Below are positions 1-8,531 of a DNA stretch of 64,000 bases, piece by piece. This stretch comes from Streptomyces sp. NBC_01439 (GTDB taxonomy: Bacteria > Actinomycetota > Actinomycetes > Streptomycetales > Streptomycetaceae). A program made the position numbers and the translations under genes. The number at the start of each line of letters is the position of its first letter. Positions within the stretch are counted from its first letter, which is position 1. The stretch spans positions 62,001 through 126,000 of the forward strand of contig NZ_CP109487.1 in assembly GCF_036227605.1 (NCBI RefSeq), read 5' to 3'. The notes under the pieces are model-generated. The model was not told the DNA's origin, made no database searches, and saw only the letters and a program-made list of their open reading frames with translations.

Positions 1-2
1 GC

Positions 3-125
3 CCGGGGGCATGGGCCTTGTGGGCCTGCTACGCCCCGATCCTCGCCTGGGGACCGCTGCTTGCGGTGGCAACGCGGGCCTACCACCTGTGCCGGACCCG
101 TGACGCGGTTCTGGCCTTCGAGTGA
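3..125 (+). CDS. C-terminal end of a membrane protein (partial)
   Basis: An open frame enters from the left edge and stops at TGA 123-125. The 40 visible residues include a hydrophobic, Trp-rich stretch (AWALWACYAPILAWGPLLAV) followed by a basic tail, like the last transmembrane helix and cytosolic end of a polytopic membrane protein. The family cannot be named from this much. Confidence 0.5.
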   Translation, partial: PGAWALWACYAPILAWGPLLAVATRAYHLCRTRDAVLAFE

Positions 126-218
126 GGCCGGATCGGTTCGCTCGCCCGTCGCTGGGAGATGCTCGCGGTGGCCTCCCCCACTCGGATCGTCGTTTCGCCG
201 CTCTCGTGGAGGTCGTGG

Positions 219-330
219 ATGCCGGTGGTTGTCGGACTGCAGGAACAGCAAGAGCTTGCCGCCCGCCGTCGCGTGGACGGGTTGTGTGAAGAAGCCGACC
301 GGATGTAGGCCGAGCTCGAAAGAGGCTCAG
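219..330 (+). pseudogene. Remnant of a small coiled-coil protein
   Basis: An ATG at 219, preceded by a GGAGG-like site, opens a frame reading MPVVVGLQEQQELAARRR and then an Arg/Glu-rich amphipathic stretch. A TAG interrupts it at 306-308 and the same frame continues with AELERG before similarity is lost. Streptomyces mobile regions often carry small proteins with this kind of N-terminus; that resemblance is from memory. The in-frame stop and loss of the 3' half suggest a dead fragment. Confidence 0.3.
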
Positions 331-1142
331 CGGAAGACGGCCGCGTTCTGCTGGGCCCACTGCGCGAAAGTGCGTGCCTTACCTCCGGTCACCTTCTCGA
401 CCACGCCGTTCGGGGTGTTGTACTCAGCCGGCGGGTCGGCGAACACCTCCAGCTGGAAGTCGATCATGTGCTCCGGCACGCCCTGCGCCCGCATCGATAC
501 CCGCGCCTGGTCCGGCGTCAGCTCCACGAACTCCACCTTCCGGTCGACCGCAGAGCCCAGTGTGGCGATTTTCTCCCGCATCGAGAGCCGCTCCGGGCCG
601 GTAAGCAGGTACTCCGCACCGGCGTGCCCGTCCTCGAGCAGCACCGTTGCGGCCACCGAGCCGATGTCCCCCTCGTGCACCATCGCGGTACGCGAGTCCC
701 CGTACGGCCGCTCGACCCGTCCGTGGCGCACCTCGTCCGCCCACTCCAAGGCGTTGGCCATGATCTCGGTCGGCGACACCGTAGTCCACGCCAGACCCGA
801 CGCCCGCACGGCCGGCTCCAGAGTCGACTCCGACCAGCCGGCAAGCATGGTCGCCCGGCGCACCCCCGCCGACTCGATCATGGCCACCAGATCCCTGCCG
901 TTCTCCAGCGGGGCGTAGTCGTCGCCCCCGAAGTTGATCAGGTGCACACCGGTCACGCCGTGCAGCGCCGATGCCAGCGACGACGCGTCGGTCAGATCTC
1001 CGCCGACGACCTCGACGCCCGGACCGAACGTCGCCGCCCCGGGCCGCCGGGTCAGCGCCCGCACCGGCGCACCGGCCTCCCGCAGCGCCGCAACAACCTG
1101 CCGCCCGACCGTGCCGGTCGCGCCCACCACCAGAAACGTCAT
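327..1142 (-). CDS. NAD(P)-binding NmrA-like oxidoreductase
   Basis: The product is 271 aa with a Rossmann nucleotide-binding N-terminus, MTFLVVGATGTVGRQVVAAL, matching the GxxGxxG loop of atypical SDR/NmrA proteins. An HLINFGGDD segment and a C-terminal substrate-binding half follow. The length fits the family (about 250-290 aa). The ATG at 1142 was chosen because GGAGAG lies just upstream and the glycine motif starts at residue 7. The frame is open far upstream, but that part belongs to a different, truncated gene. Likely a cytosolic NAD(P)H-dependent reductase or redox sensor; substrate unknown. Confidence 0.85.
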   Translation of the reverse strand: MTFLVVGATGTVGRQVVAALREAGAPVRALTRRPGAATFGPGVEVVGGDLTDASSLASALHGVTGVHLINFGGDDYAPLENGRDLVAMIESAGVRRATMLAGWSESTLEPAVRASGLAWTTVSPTEIMANALEWADEVRHGRVERPYGDSRTAMVHEGDIGSVAATVLLEDGHAGAEYLLTGPERLSMREKIATLGSAVDRKVEFVELTPDQARVSMRAQGVPEHMIDFQLEVFADPPAEYNTPNGVVEKVTGGKARTFAQWAQQNAAVFR

Positions 1143-1214
1143 GCCAGTCTCTCCACATCGTCCGATGCCGGTCTCCCCGGCCGCACGCACATACTGATCA
1201 CCCTTGCGGACCGG

Positions 1215-1905
1215 TACCGTCCGCATTGGCAGCTGTTGCCGTTCCGATCTTGAGGGGTGGTGGGTGAGGACGGCGAGCGGGGAGCGGGGGCCCGCTCGGG
1301 CGGTGCGCACGGCCCGCCAGTCCATGCAGGGGCGGACCACCTCCAGGAGCGCGATCTCCTGGGCGTCGTACAGGGGGACCGTGGTCACCCCGCCCTGCCG
1401 CTTGTAGTCGACCTCCGTGGAGCCGACCGGAGCCAGCCACCCGAGCCGCACCACCTGATCGAAGTCGGTACGGCGGACGCCCAGGCGCACCGCGGCCTGG
1501 TCCGGGCCGAGGGGCACGTGCCGGTCGAGGACGGCGGGCAGGTCCCACCGGCGAGCCAGCGCGGCCACCTGGTCCGGATGGACGACGGGGAACTGCGGGT
1601 CCCCGCCGAGGTAGACCAGCAGGCCGGCACGGACGAGACGGCCGACCGCCGAGGCGGTCACCCGCGGCCGCAGGATCGGAAGCGGCACGCCCAAGGCCTC
1701 GGTCAGCCGGTCCGCCGCCGCCCCGGCCTCGATCCCCCGCAGCGCCGCCCGCACTGCCTCGTGGTCGGCGGCCTCCACCACCGCACGCCGCCACCGCCAC
1801 CGCCACCGGCACCGGCACCCGCACCCGCACCCGCACCCGCAGCCGGCCCGCCGCCGCGGACTCGTCAATCACCTCACGCACCGAACGGCCCGAGGACCGG
1901 GCCAC
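1215..1905 (-). pseudogene. Broken hypothetical protein of plasmid/ICE type with a codon-repeat expansion
   Basis: The N-terminus (MARSSGRSVREVIDESAAAG, start 1905) and the body (AVVEAADHEAVRAALRGIEA onward, ending near the Arg-rich stretch at 1215) lie in different frames. The switch happens at a hexanucleotide repeat tract (1788-1841). The body has two helix-turn-helix-like stretches (LTEALGVPLPILRPRV and DQAAVRLGVRRTDFDQVV), suggesting a DNA-binding protein, but no family is named with certainty. The frame has no stop before the reductase at 1142, so the 3' end is also lost. Confidence 0.5.
1788..1841. repeat. Hexanucleotide tandem repeat, (GCCACC)(GGCACC)(CGCACC) variants
   Basis: About nine 6-bp units in three homogeneous blocks: GCCACC about three times, GGCACC twice, CGCACC about four times. 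The block structure suggests local slippage. The tract lies exactly where the minus-strand coding sequence changes frame. Confidence 0.8.
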
Positions 1906-2047
1906 GCCCGAAACATGCCGAAAGATCCCGTTTGCTGCAATAGCTGCTATTTAAGGGTGAGTTGAGGGCGTATCGCACAAGCCGCCTACGCGTACGCGAG
2001 GGCGAAAATCACCCCTGCGGGTGAGGCGAACCGGCTCCTGACGCACG

Positions 2048-2078
2048 GGAGCGGGGCCGCCGACGGCGGCCCCGCTCC
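2048..2078 (-). terminator. GC-rich hairpin, probable terminator
   Basis: Perfect 14-bp arms (GGAGCGGGGCCGCC and its complement) with a 3-base loop. It lies about 110 bp after the stop of the minus-strand gene 2190-2549. It has no strong U tract, which is usual in Streptomyces. Confidence 0.65.
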
Positions 2079-2189
2079 TCCCTCGGGCGGCCTACAGGTA
2101 GTCGGTCGTCTGCGGCGTAGGTGCCCACGTACGGGGCGCCGGGCAGGGGGGTTCCGTCAATTCGGGCAGGGGCGGCCCTGCGGCCCAGG

Positions 2190-2549
2190 TCAGGAGGCGA
2201 CGGGAACGCGCAGACCGATGGCAACCGCCGCGCGCCTGCACCCCGCGCGAACACCAGCCAGCTCCGCCCGCACATCCGTCCCCGCCCGACCCGCCGCAGC
2301 CGTGGAGGATCCCGCGGCCGCCGCGTGCAGCTCAGCCCGCTCGGTCGCACCGTCGCCGGGAAGCACCGTGATCTCGGCGGCGTCCGCGACCGCACCGACC
2401 AGCCGCGCCACCTCGGCCGGCCCCGACACCGACCAGTGGACGTGGACGCCGAGCATCCCGGGCACCCACCCTTCGAGGGCGCCCCGGATGTCCTCGCACA
2501 ACCCGCCGACGGCCGTGTGCGAGCCCTCGGACGCGATACCGGCGCTCAT
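2190..2549 (-). CDS. Hypothetical protein, second gene of the ankyrin operon
   Basis: The 119-aa product is acidic in its first half and Ala/Arg-rich at the end. I recognise no family. Its ATG overlaps the TGA of the upstream gene in an ATGA arrangement and GGAGGA lies within the upstream coding end, so translational coupling to 2546-3163 is likely. The central segment (GVHVHWSVSGPAEVARLVGA) suggests a small alpha/beta fold. Its role is probably tied to the ankyrin-like partner. Confidence 0.6.
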   Translation of the reverse strand: MSAGIASEGSHTAVGGLCEDIRGALEGWVPGMLGVHVHWSVSGPAEVARLVGAVADAAEITVLPGDGATERAELHAAAAGSSTAAAGRAGTDVRAELAGVRAGCRRAAVAIGLRVPVAS

Positions 2550-3163
2550 CTCCCCATGCTCTCCTCCGCCACCGACACCCCGCCTCGACGCCACCCCACG
2601 CGCGCAGCAGTACGGGCTGGCTGCGTGGGTGCCGCCAGCTCCTCCCACGAGGCACGGATGCCGAGCCGATTCTCCAGGTCCGTGAGGATCGCCCCGTGTC
2701 CGTCCCGTACAGTCATTCCGCCGAGAGTGAGCTCGCCGACTACGTAGTACTCGTCGTCCTGAACCCTGGTACGGACGAGATCGTCCTGGGAGCGCGTGCG
2801 GCGCCGCAGTTCGGCTTCGGCCCCCATCTCGTGCCAGCTTCGCGCGAGATCCCGCATCTCCAGCAGCTCGGACGCGGGGTACCTGTCCCGGATGCTGTTG
2901 TCCAGGAGTGCCCCGACCAGCGCGGGCGAACCCGAATCGACCGCCTCGCGCAGGGAGAGCAGATCCTCCGGCGCGCACTGGCTGGCATCGGCGCCACGCA
3001 TGAGCAGCAGTTGAGCAATGCCCCCTCGGAACGCCTGGACAGCCACACCGAACGCCGCGGCCCGCTCGTCGTAATCCCCGTCCTCCTCCAGAAGCCGCTT
3101 CACCAAGAACATGTCCCCCGCCCGAACAGCGGCGATCAGAGGGGGCTCCACCACACCGTTCAC
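2546..3163 (-). CDS. Ankyrin-repeat-like hypothetical protein at an IS edge
   Basis: About 205 aa from a GTG at 3163. The N-terminal half resembles ankyrin repeats (PPLIAAVRAGDMFLVKRLLE, then QLLLMRGAD and a further ALVGALLD unit). The C-terminal half is charged and has no recognised domain. The IS copy at 3167-4057 begins four bases upstream of the GTG, so the native promoter is gone. The IS end supplies GGAAAGGG at plausible ribosome-binding distance. The N-terminus may instead be truncated, with the in-frame GTGs at 3154 or 3151 as starts. It overlaps the next gene by ATGA. Confidence 0.6.
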   Translation of the reverse strand: MNGVVEPPLIAAVRAGDMFLVKRLLEEDGDYDERAAAFGVAVQAFRGGIAQLLLMRGADASQCAPEDLLSLREAVDSGSPALVGALLDNSIRDRYPASELLEMRDLARSWHEMGAEAELRRRTRSQDDLVRTRVQDDEYYVVGELTLGGMTVRDGHGAILTDLENRLGIRASWEELAAPTQPARTAARVGWRRGGVSVAEESMGR

Positions 3164-3166
3164 ACG

Positions 3167-4057
3167 GAGCCCTTTCCAACCTGGCTGCGGTGCCGGGCTG
3201 TTAGGGGTCAAGGGCTGTACGTAACGACGAAGCTCCTGGTAGACGGGTTCTCGACCAAGATCACCCGTATCCGCCAGGAGCTTCGCGTGCTTGCCTACCC
3301 GTCCTCGATCGATCTGTCCAGCCGCACCCTGCGGCACCTGACAGGGCAGCTGGCAGCCCGGCAACGTGAGATCGGGACACGGTGGCGACGCCTGTCCGCC
3401 GGCCGTCAGGCCCTGCTCGCCCTGGCCCACCTGCGGTGCGGCGACACCTACGCCCAGCTCGCCGCCTGGTTCAGAATCGGCATCGCGACCGTGTATCGGT
3501 ACATACGCGAGGCCGTCGAAGTGCTGGCCGCTCTCGCGCCGACCCTGGCCGAGGCGATGGAGACAGCGCGGAGGAAGGCGTTCGTGATCCTGGAAGGCAC
3601 CCTGCTGCCGATCGACCGGACCGCCGCAGACACCCCGTACTACTCGGGCAAACACAAACGGCACGGCATGAACGTGCAGGTCCTCACCGACCCGTTCGGC
3701 CGACTGCTCTGGGCCTCGGCCGCCCTGCCCGGAGCCACCCATGACCTGACGGCCGCCCGGAGCCACGGCATCGTCGACGCGCTCGCCGCCGCGGGACTGA
3801 AATGCTGGGCAGACAAGGCGTACCAAGGCGCCGGCCGGCACATCCGAGTCCCTTTCCGGGGCCGCCGACTCAAGCGATGGAAGCGGCGCCACAACAGCAG
3901 CCACGCCAAGATCCGCTGCATCGGCGAGCAAGCCATGGCCACCCTCAAGGGCTGGCGCCTACTGCGGAAGCTCCGCTGCAGCACCAACCGGATCACCGAC
4001 CTCGTCAAGGCTGTCCTCGTCCTTCACCACGCCTCAGTATGAGGATGGAAAAGGCTC
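3167..4057 (+). mobile_element. IS5-family insertion sequence, copy 1 (891 bp)
   Basis: The left end GAGCCCTTTCCAACC and the reverse complement of the right end GAGCCTTTTCCATCC form imperfect terminal inverted repeats. An inverted copy of the same length lies at 4879-5769 and encodes an identical transposase. The flanks (ACG left, ACC right) are not a convincing target duplication, so rearrangement after insertion is likely. Confidence 0.9.
3287..4042 (+). CDS. IS5-family DDE transposase
   Basis: 251 aa from GTG 3287. An N-terminal helix-turn-helix (LRCGDTYAQLAAWFRIGIAT) precedes a DDE nuclease core: first Asp in LLPIDRTAADTPYY, second in LKCWADKAYQGAG, Glu in IRCIGEQAMATLKG. It catalyses cut-and-paste movement of the 891-bp element. 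The copy at 4894-5649 is identical in protein sequence, so duplication was recent and the gene appears intact. Confidence 0.9.
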   Translation: MLAYPSSIDLSSRTLRHLTGQLAARQREIGTRWRRLSAGRQALLALAHLRCGDTYAQLAAWFRIGIATVYRYIREAVEVLAALAPTLAEAMETARRKAFVILEGTLLPIDRTAADTPYYSGKHKRHGMNVQVLTDPFGRLLWASAALPGATHDLTAARSHGIVDALAAAGLKCWADKAYQGAGRHIRVPFRGRRLKRWKRRHNSSHAKIRCIGEQAMATLKGWRLLRKLRCSTNRITDLVKAVLVLHHASV

Positions 4058-4153
4058 ACCAACTCCACGGGGAAGGTAGAGTCGGACGCTTGTTATGAAT
4101 CGATCAACTGCAGGACTGTTTCAAGCAGGGTTTAGACATCACACACCTTACTG

Positions 4154-4630
4154 CTAAGAAGAGGCGCCCCAAGGATCGCCGTCTGTGCCGTCAGAAATTT
4201 CAAAAGGCTTCCATTCAATGCAGGTCGGAACGCTCCCTCCAGAGTGAAGGAACTCCTTGATCGCTTCGCGGACGAGAGTGAGCGGGATTTCCGAGTTGTC
4301 TGAAAAATCCAGCAAATGCTCGGCGACGTGGTACGCCACACCACCTCGAGAACCAGGGACGCCTACGGATGAAACATTGCCGACCTCGGGAGCGGTCAGA
4401 GTTAGCGCACCCACATGCAGATCACGACTCACTCCAACATATAGTTCATGATCCGGAAACCCTACCGGCTTCTGAGACCGGCCTCTCGACACAATGTGGA
4501 CTGCATCATGGAATGCCGGCCCCGCAAGTAGTGCATCTACAAGGCAATCCACATCCGCCCCCGTGGCAAGCAGAACTGGATTCTGCATGTCCACGCTACG
4601 GTAGCGCGCCTCGAGTCGGCTATCCGTCAT
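4154..4630 (-). CDS. Imm1-family immunity protein
   Basis: 158 aa. The C-terminal part (VAEHLLDFSDNSEIPLTLVR, then a helix and SVPTCIEWKPF) matches the Imm1 pattern of polymorphic-toxin immunity proteins: an aspartate-rich strand, a helix and a terminal hydrophobic strand with Trp. Imm1 proteins sit next to deaminase toxins, and the fragment just upstream at 4645-4878 is the end of one. Base composition is visibly less GC-rich than the neighbours, consistent with separate acquisition. It probably neutralises the cognate toxin in the cytoplasm. Confidence 0.75.
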   Translation of the reverse strand: MTDSRLEARYRSVDMQNPVLLATGADVDCLVDALLAGPAFHDAVHIVSRGRSQKPVGFPDHELYVGVSRDLHVGALTLTAPEVGNVSSVGVPGSRGGVAYHVAEHLLDFSDNSEIPLTLVREAIKEFLHSGGSVPTCIEWKPFEISDGTDGDPWGASS

Positions 4631-4644
4631 TACTATTCCTCTTC

Positions 4645-4878
4645 CTATTTGAAATTGGCTAGCCCTTCATATACCTGACTATTCCACACACCCGAGTCGT
4701 CAAGGAAGTGAACCGTGAGCGTTTGACCCTTATTAAGGATATACGGTAGCACCATGTCGCAGCCCACTGGCTCGCTACATGGGCCATCTGTATGGTTAAT
4801 CACCAAATCTGCCCTGGCTATGCGCGTGGTTCCGTCTGCGTTGAGCATACTTGCGGCAAATTTTTGCTCGACGTCACT
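4645..4878 (-). pseudogene. C-terminal fragment of an SCP1.201-like deaminase toxin
   Basis: The frame begins at the IS edge (4878) with LSDVEQKFAASM and runs through VINHTDGPCSEPVGCDMVLP and ILNKGQTLTVHF to a stop at 4645. This is the layout of SCP1.201/DddA-like deaminases: catalytic (x)VE, then the PCxxxxGC zinc cysteines, then a Leu/Pro segment and the LTV strand. The Glu and both Cys are present, but the position before VE is Asp where many members have His, and everything upstream (delivery and pre-toxin regions) was removed by IS copy 2. No toxin can be made from this fragment. Confidence 0.7.
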
Positions 4879-5769
4879 GAGCCTTTTCCATCCTCATACT
4901 GAGGCGTGGTGAAGGACGAGGACAGCCTTGACGAGGTCGGTGATCCGGTTGGTGCTGCAGCGGAGCTTCCGCAGTAGGCGCCAGCCCTTGAGGGTGGCCA
5001 TGGCTTGCTCGCCGATGCAGCGGATCTTGGCGTGGCTGCTGTTGTGGCGCCGCTTCCATCGCTTGAGTCGGCGGCCCCGGAAAGGGACTCGGATGTGCCG
5101 GCCGGCGCCTTGGTACGCCTTGTCTGCCCAGCATTTCAGTCCCGCGGCGGCGAGCGCGTCGACGATGCCGTGGCTCCGGGCGGCCGTCAGGTCATGGGTG
5201 GCTCCGGGCAGGGCGGCCGAGGCCCAGAGCAGTCGGCCGAACGGGTCGGTGAGGACCTGCACGTTCATGCCGTGCCGTTTGTGTTTGCCCGAGTAGTACG
5301 GGGTGTCTGCGGCGGTCCGGTCGATCGGCAGCAGGGTGCCTTCCAGGATCACGAACGCCTTCCTCCGCGCTGTCTCCATCGCCTCGGCCAGGGTCGGCGC
5401 GAGAGCGGCCAGCACTTCGACGGCCTCGCGTATGTACCGATACACGGTCGCGATGCCGATTCTGAACCAGGCGGCGAGCTGGGCGTAGGTGTCGCCGCAC
5501 CGCAGGTGGGCCAGGGCGAGCAGGGCCTGACGGCCGGCGGACAGGCGTCGCCACCGTGTCCCGATCTCACGTTGCCGGGCTGCCAGCTGCCCTGTCAGGT
5601 GCCGCAGGGTGCGGCTGGACAGATCGATCGAGGACGGGTAGGCAAGCACGCGAAGCTCCTGGCGGATACGGGTGATCTTGGTCGAGAACCCGTCTACCAG
5701 GAGCTTCGTCGTTACGTACAGCCCTTGACCCCTAACAGCCCGGCACCGCAGCCAGGTTGGAAAGGGCTC
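4879..5769 (-). mobile_element. IS5-family insertion sequence, copy 2 (inverted)
   Basis: Same length and termini as copy 1 but inverted, with the GAGCCTTTTCCATCC end at 4879 and the GAGCCCTTTCCAACC end at 5769. Its right edge truncates the Ser/Thr kinase gene and its left edge truncates the deaminase gene. No matching target duplication is visible. Confidence 0.9.
4894..5649 (-). CDS. IS5-family DDE transposase (second copy)
   Basis: Identical in protein sequence to the transposase at 3287-4042 (251 aa, helix-turn-helix plus DDE core). Two identical inverted copies about 0.8 kb apart can recombine and flip the toxin-immunity segment between them. Confidence 0.9.
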   Translation of the reverse strand: MLAYPSSIDLSSRTLRHLTGQLAARQREIGTRWRRLSAGRQALLALAHLRCGDTYAQLAAWFRIGIATVYRYIREAVEVLAALAPTLAEAMETARRKAFVILEGTLLPIDRTAADTPYYSGKHKRHGMNVQVLTDPFGRLLWASAALPGATHDLTAARSHGIVDALAAAGLKCWADKAYQGAGRHIRVPFRGRRLKRWKRRHNSSHAKIRCIGEQAMATLKGWRLLRKLRCSTNRITDLVKAVLVLHHASV

Positions 5770-6322
5770 CAGGTTTCTGCCTCGTTAGTGCGGCCGGTGT
5801 TCTCCAGCACGAATCCGAGGTTGTGCATTGCGCCGTTGTTTCCGGCGTCGGCGGCTTTCCGATACCAGGCTTCCGCCTCGTTGGCGCGGTCAGCCTCTGT
5901 GAGCAACAGCGCGAGGCTGAACATGGCGTCGGAGTCTCCGGCTTCGGCGGCCCGTTGGTGGCGCTCCTTGTCGGTTTCCGGAGCATCCGCGGCAGGGCCG
6001 GTGGTTGGCCCAGGTGCGAGGTGTGCCGAGCGTAGGCGTGCGGCGACCTCCTTGGCAGTGAGGGGACGGTCGACGGGGTCTTTGGCAAGGAGGGAGGTGA
6101 TGAGGGTGTCGATGCCGGGCGGTATGGCGGGCCGGTGGGTGCTGGGCGGTTCGGGGGTTGTGGACAGGTGCATGGCGATGACGGCGTACGCGGAGTCCGC
6201 GGTGAACGGGGGGCGCCCGGTGAGGAGCTCATACAGGCTGGCGCCCAGGGCGTACAGGTCGGCCGAGTACGTCGGTGTCTGGCCTCTGAGCTGCTCGGGA
6301 GCCATGTAGAGAGGGCTGCCTA

Positions 6323-7192
6323 AGCGTTGTCCCGTAAATGATCTACGGCATGCTGGTTGACCAGCGTCGTTTCCTGGTCAACCAGCGAGCGTGAGGTTGT
6401 GGAGGCGAGCGATGCCGAGCATGGCGTGATGGACCCCGTCGCCTTTCAGGCGGCAGTCGCGGAGGATCTTCCAGGTCTTCATGCGGGCGAAGGCGTGCTC
6501 GACGCGGGCTCGGACCTTGCGGTGCGAGCGGTTGTGTTCCTCTTTCCAGCCCGGGAGTTCGCTCTGGCCGGGTTCGCGGCGGTGGGGGATGACCAGGCCG
6601 GTGCCTCGGTAGCCGCCGTCCGCGATCACCGTGGCCTTGCCGACGGCGTCTTTCGCTCCGGACAGCTCCCATGCCTTGCAGTCGTTGCGGTTGCCGGGCA
6701 GTGGCCGGCCGACCGCGACGACGAGCCGGGTGTCGGCGTCGATGACGACCTGGTGGTTGGTGGAGTACCGGTAGTTCTTCGACTGCTCGGCGATGGTGTG
6801 GTCCCGGGTGGGGACCAGGGTGCCGTCGACGATCAGCACGGTGTCCTTGCGGAACCGCTTGCGGGGCTGGAGCGCGAGCGCCGGGCCGAGGTGGTCGACG
6901 ATCCGGTCGGCCGCGGACTTCGACACCCCGAACAGCGGGGCGAGTTGGCGCAGGGTGAGGTTGGTGCGCCAGTACGCGGCGACCAGCAGGACCCGGTCCT
7001 CCAGTGGCAGGCTCCAGGGTCGGCCCTTGCGGACCGGGTCGGCTCCCTCGCGCCGCAGCGCGGTGATCAGCTTGCTGAACTGCCGCGGGCTCAGCCCGGC
7101 GAACGGGGCTATCCAGGACGGCTCCGACGCCGTGATCACACCAGACACAGCAAGATCATCTCACCCGTGACCAGTACTTACGGGACAACGCT
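6323..7192 (-). mobile_element. IS5-family insertion sequence (870 bp) in the kinase gene
   Basis: Terminal inverted repeats AGCGTTGTCCCGTAA are perfect over 15 bp at both ends. Both flanks are TA (6321-6322 and 7193-7194), a 2-bp target duplication, and precise removal restores the kinase frame. Confidence 0.92.
6378..7148 (-). CDS. IS5-family DDE transposase
   Basis: 256 aa. It has an N-terminal helix-turn-helix region (LTLRQLAPLFGVSKSAADRI) and a DDE_Tnp_4-like core with LIVDGTLVPTRD, VIADGGYRGTG and RARVEHAFARMKTWKILRDC. The protein appears intact and fills the 870-bp element. It is clearly different in sequence from the transposases at 3287 and 9088. Confidence 0.9.
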   Translation of the reverse strand: MSGVITASEPSWIAPFAGLSPRQFSKLITALRREGADPVRKGRPWSLPLEDRVLLVAAYWRTNLTLRQLAPLFGVSKSAADRIVDHLGPALALQPRKRFRKDTVLIVDGTLVPTRDHTIAEQSKNYRYSTNHQVVIDADTRLVVAVGRPLPGNRNDCKAWELSGAKDAVGKATVIADGGYRGTGLVIPHRREPGQSELPGWKEEHNRSHRKVRARVEHAFARMKTWKILRDCRLKGDGVHHAMLGIARLHNLTLAG

Positions 7193-8265
7193 TAGTAGCG
7201 CTCCGGCCGTGGTCAGGCCGATCGTGCCGTCCTGGATCTGGACGATCCCGAAGTCGCAGATCTTGACGGTGCCGTCGTCGAGCAGCATGAGGTTGGCGGG
7301 CTTGATGTCGCGGTGCACGATGTTCCGCGCGTGGGCGGCGGCCAGCCCGTCGCACACCTGGGCACCGTACTCCAGCACCTTCTCGGGGGGAAGCCCGCCG
7401 GGGTGCTCGTCGCGCAGAACCGTCGCGAGATCACGCCCTTCCAGGAACTCCATGACGAGGAACGGGGAGACTTCCACCTGCCCGTCATATTGCGTCTCCT
7501 TGTGCTCGCCGAGGTCGTGGACGACGGCGATGTTGCGGTGGTTCAGCCTGGCGGCCGCCTCGCCTTCACGGCGGAAGCGGGCCAGGACCTGGGCGGCGAG
7601 TCGGTCGTCGCGCAGATGTGAGGCGAGAACCATCTTGATCGCGACGGTGCGGCGCAGCCTCAGGTCGGACGCTACCCACACCTCGCCCATACCGCCGTGC
7701 CCCAACCGGCTGTCGAGTCGGTAGCGGCCCGCCAGTTCCATCCCCCTGTACATGCAGATCACCGTATGCGACCCGCCCGCGATGGACCAATTCACCAGCA
7801 GGCTGTGATGTGGAGCGGGATCAGTTGCTTGGACATCGCGGCCGGCTGCGGCGCCGACGTGGAGTTGTTGACCCCAGCCCCGTAGCCGGGAGGACGGGAA
7901 GTCTGCCGCGGGCGCGAACGGCAGACCCCAGGGCGTGAGGCCGACGCTGTCCCGGAAGCTGGTGGTCGTTACGGCCGTGGCGAAACGCGATCTCGCCGAT
8001 GCGGCAAGGCGCTTGGAAGGGTTCTTTGAAGGGCCTCGACGCGGGTGAGTTCCCTGCTGGCGACTGATGCGAAGGAAACCCCGCTGCCCAAGATGTTGCG
8101 GATGCCGAGTGAAACGGCTAATTCGCACTTGTGTGGGGGTGGTCGTAGCTGCCGCCATTCTCGCAGCTTGCTGTCCGTCCGGCCCGCCGTCGGGCGCAGG
8201 CGCCCCACGGCTCCACTCCCACCTGCGGAGAGTCCGCAGGCAGGTCCTGCGGAGGGCAACCACTC

Positions 8266-8487
8266 ATGTCCGTGACCACCGACCAGTCGCCGCAGCCGCC
8301 CGTTTTGTAGCGGGTACGGATCCGGTGCTGCTCCTGGTGTTGGGGATCGTCATCGTCCTGGTCCTCAACATCACGCTACCTGTGCATGGTCCACCCGTCG
8401 GTGACCGCCCCGATCGGCGCCGTGGGCAGGATCGCCTCGGCGCTGGCCGCCGCGTTTGGGGTCGCGATCGCGCTTCGCCGACGATGA
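8266..8487 (+). pseudogene. Decayed small membrane protein gene
   Basis: ATG 8266 follows GGAGGGCAACCACTC and starts MSVTTDQSPQPPVL, then a TAG. The downstream hydrophobic helix (DPVLLLVLGIVIVLVLNITL) is in a second frame and the tail (HPSVTAPIGAVGRIASALAA) is back in the first, so two small indels are needed to rebuild a protein of about 73 aa. No family is recognised. The 510 bp between this and the kinase start (7754-8265) show nothing convincing. Confidence 0.35.
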
Positions 8488-8531
8488 CGAACAGCGTTGC
8501 GGAGCGGCGCGCAGCTTGACGCATTTCCGCA

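Larger units (their letters stand above)
5770..7753 (-). pseudogene. Ser/Thr protein kinase with SEL1-type repeats, split by an IS and truncated
   Basis: The N-terminal part (7753-7193) starts MYRGMELAGRYRLDSRLGHG with the Gly-rich loop, VAIKMV Lys, IVHRDIKPANLM catalytic loop and CDFG. The second part (6322-5770) continues GSPLYMAPEQLRG, the rest of the kinase fold and two SEL1/TPR-like repeats (DSDAMFSLALLLTEADRANE; NNGAMHNLGFVLENTGR). Removing IS 6323-7192 with one TA copy joins the parts in frame through the activation loop. The C-terminus is then cut by IS copy 2 at 5769. The intact protein would be a cytoplasmic Hanks-type kinase with a repeat scaffold. MEL at 7741 is an alternative start. 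Confidence 0.85.

Noticed and set aside
3167..5769. The two inverted IS5 copies as a single composite transposon
   Set aside because: The outer flanks do not match and belong to two different genes, so movement as a unit is not supported.
5005..6309. Plus-strand frame spanning IS copy 2 and the kinase fragment
   Set aside because: It is antisense to both the transposase and the kinase and shows no domain.
8041..8080. TTCCCTGCTGGCGACTGATG as a fourth recombinase-element end
   Set aside because: Only the first seven bases match; no recombinase start, partner end or 6-bp repeat was found.
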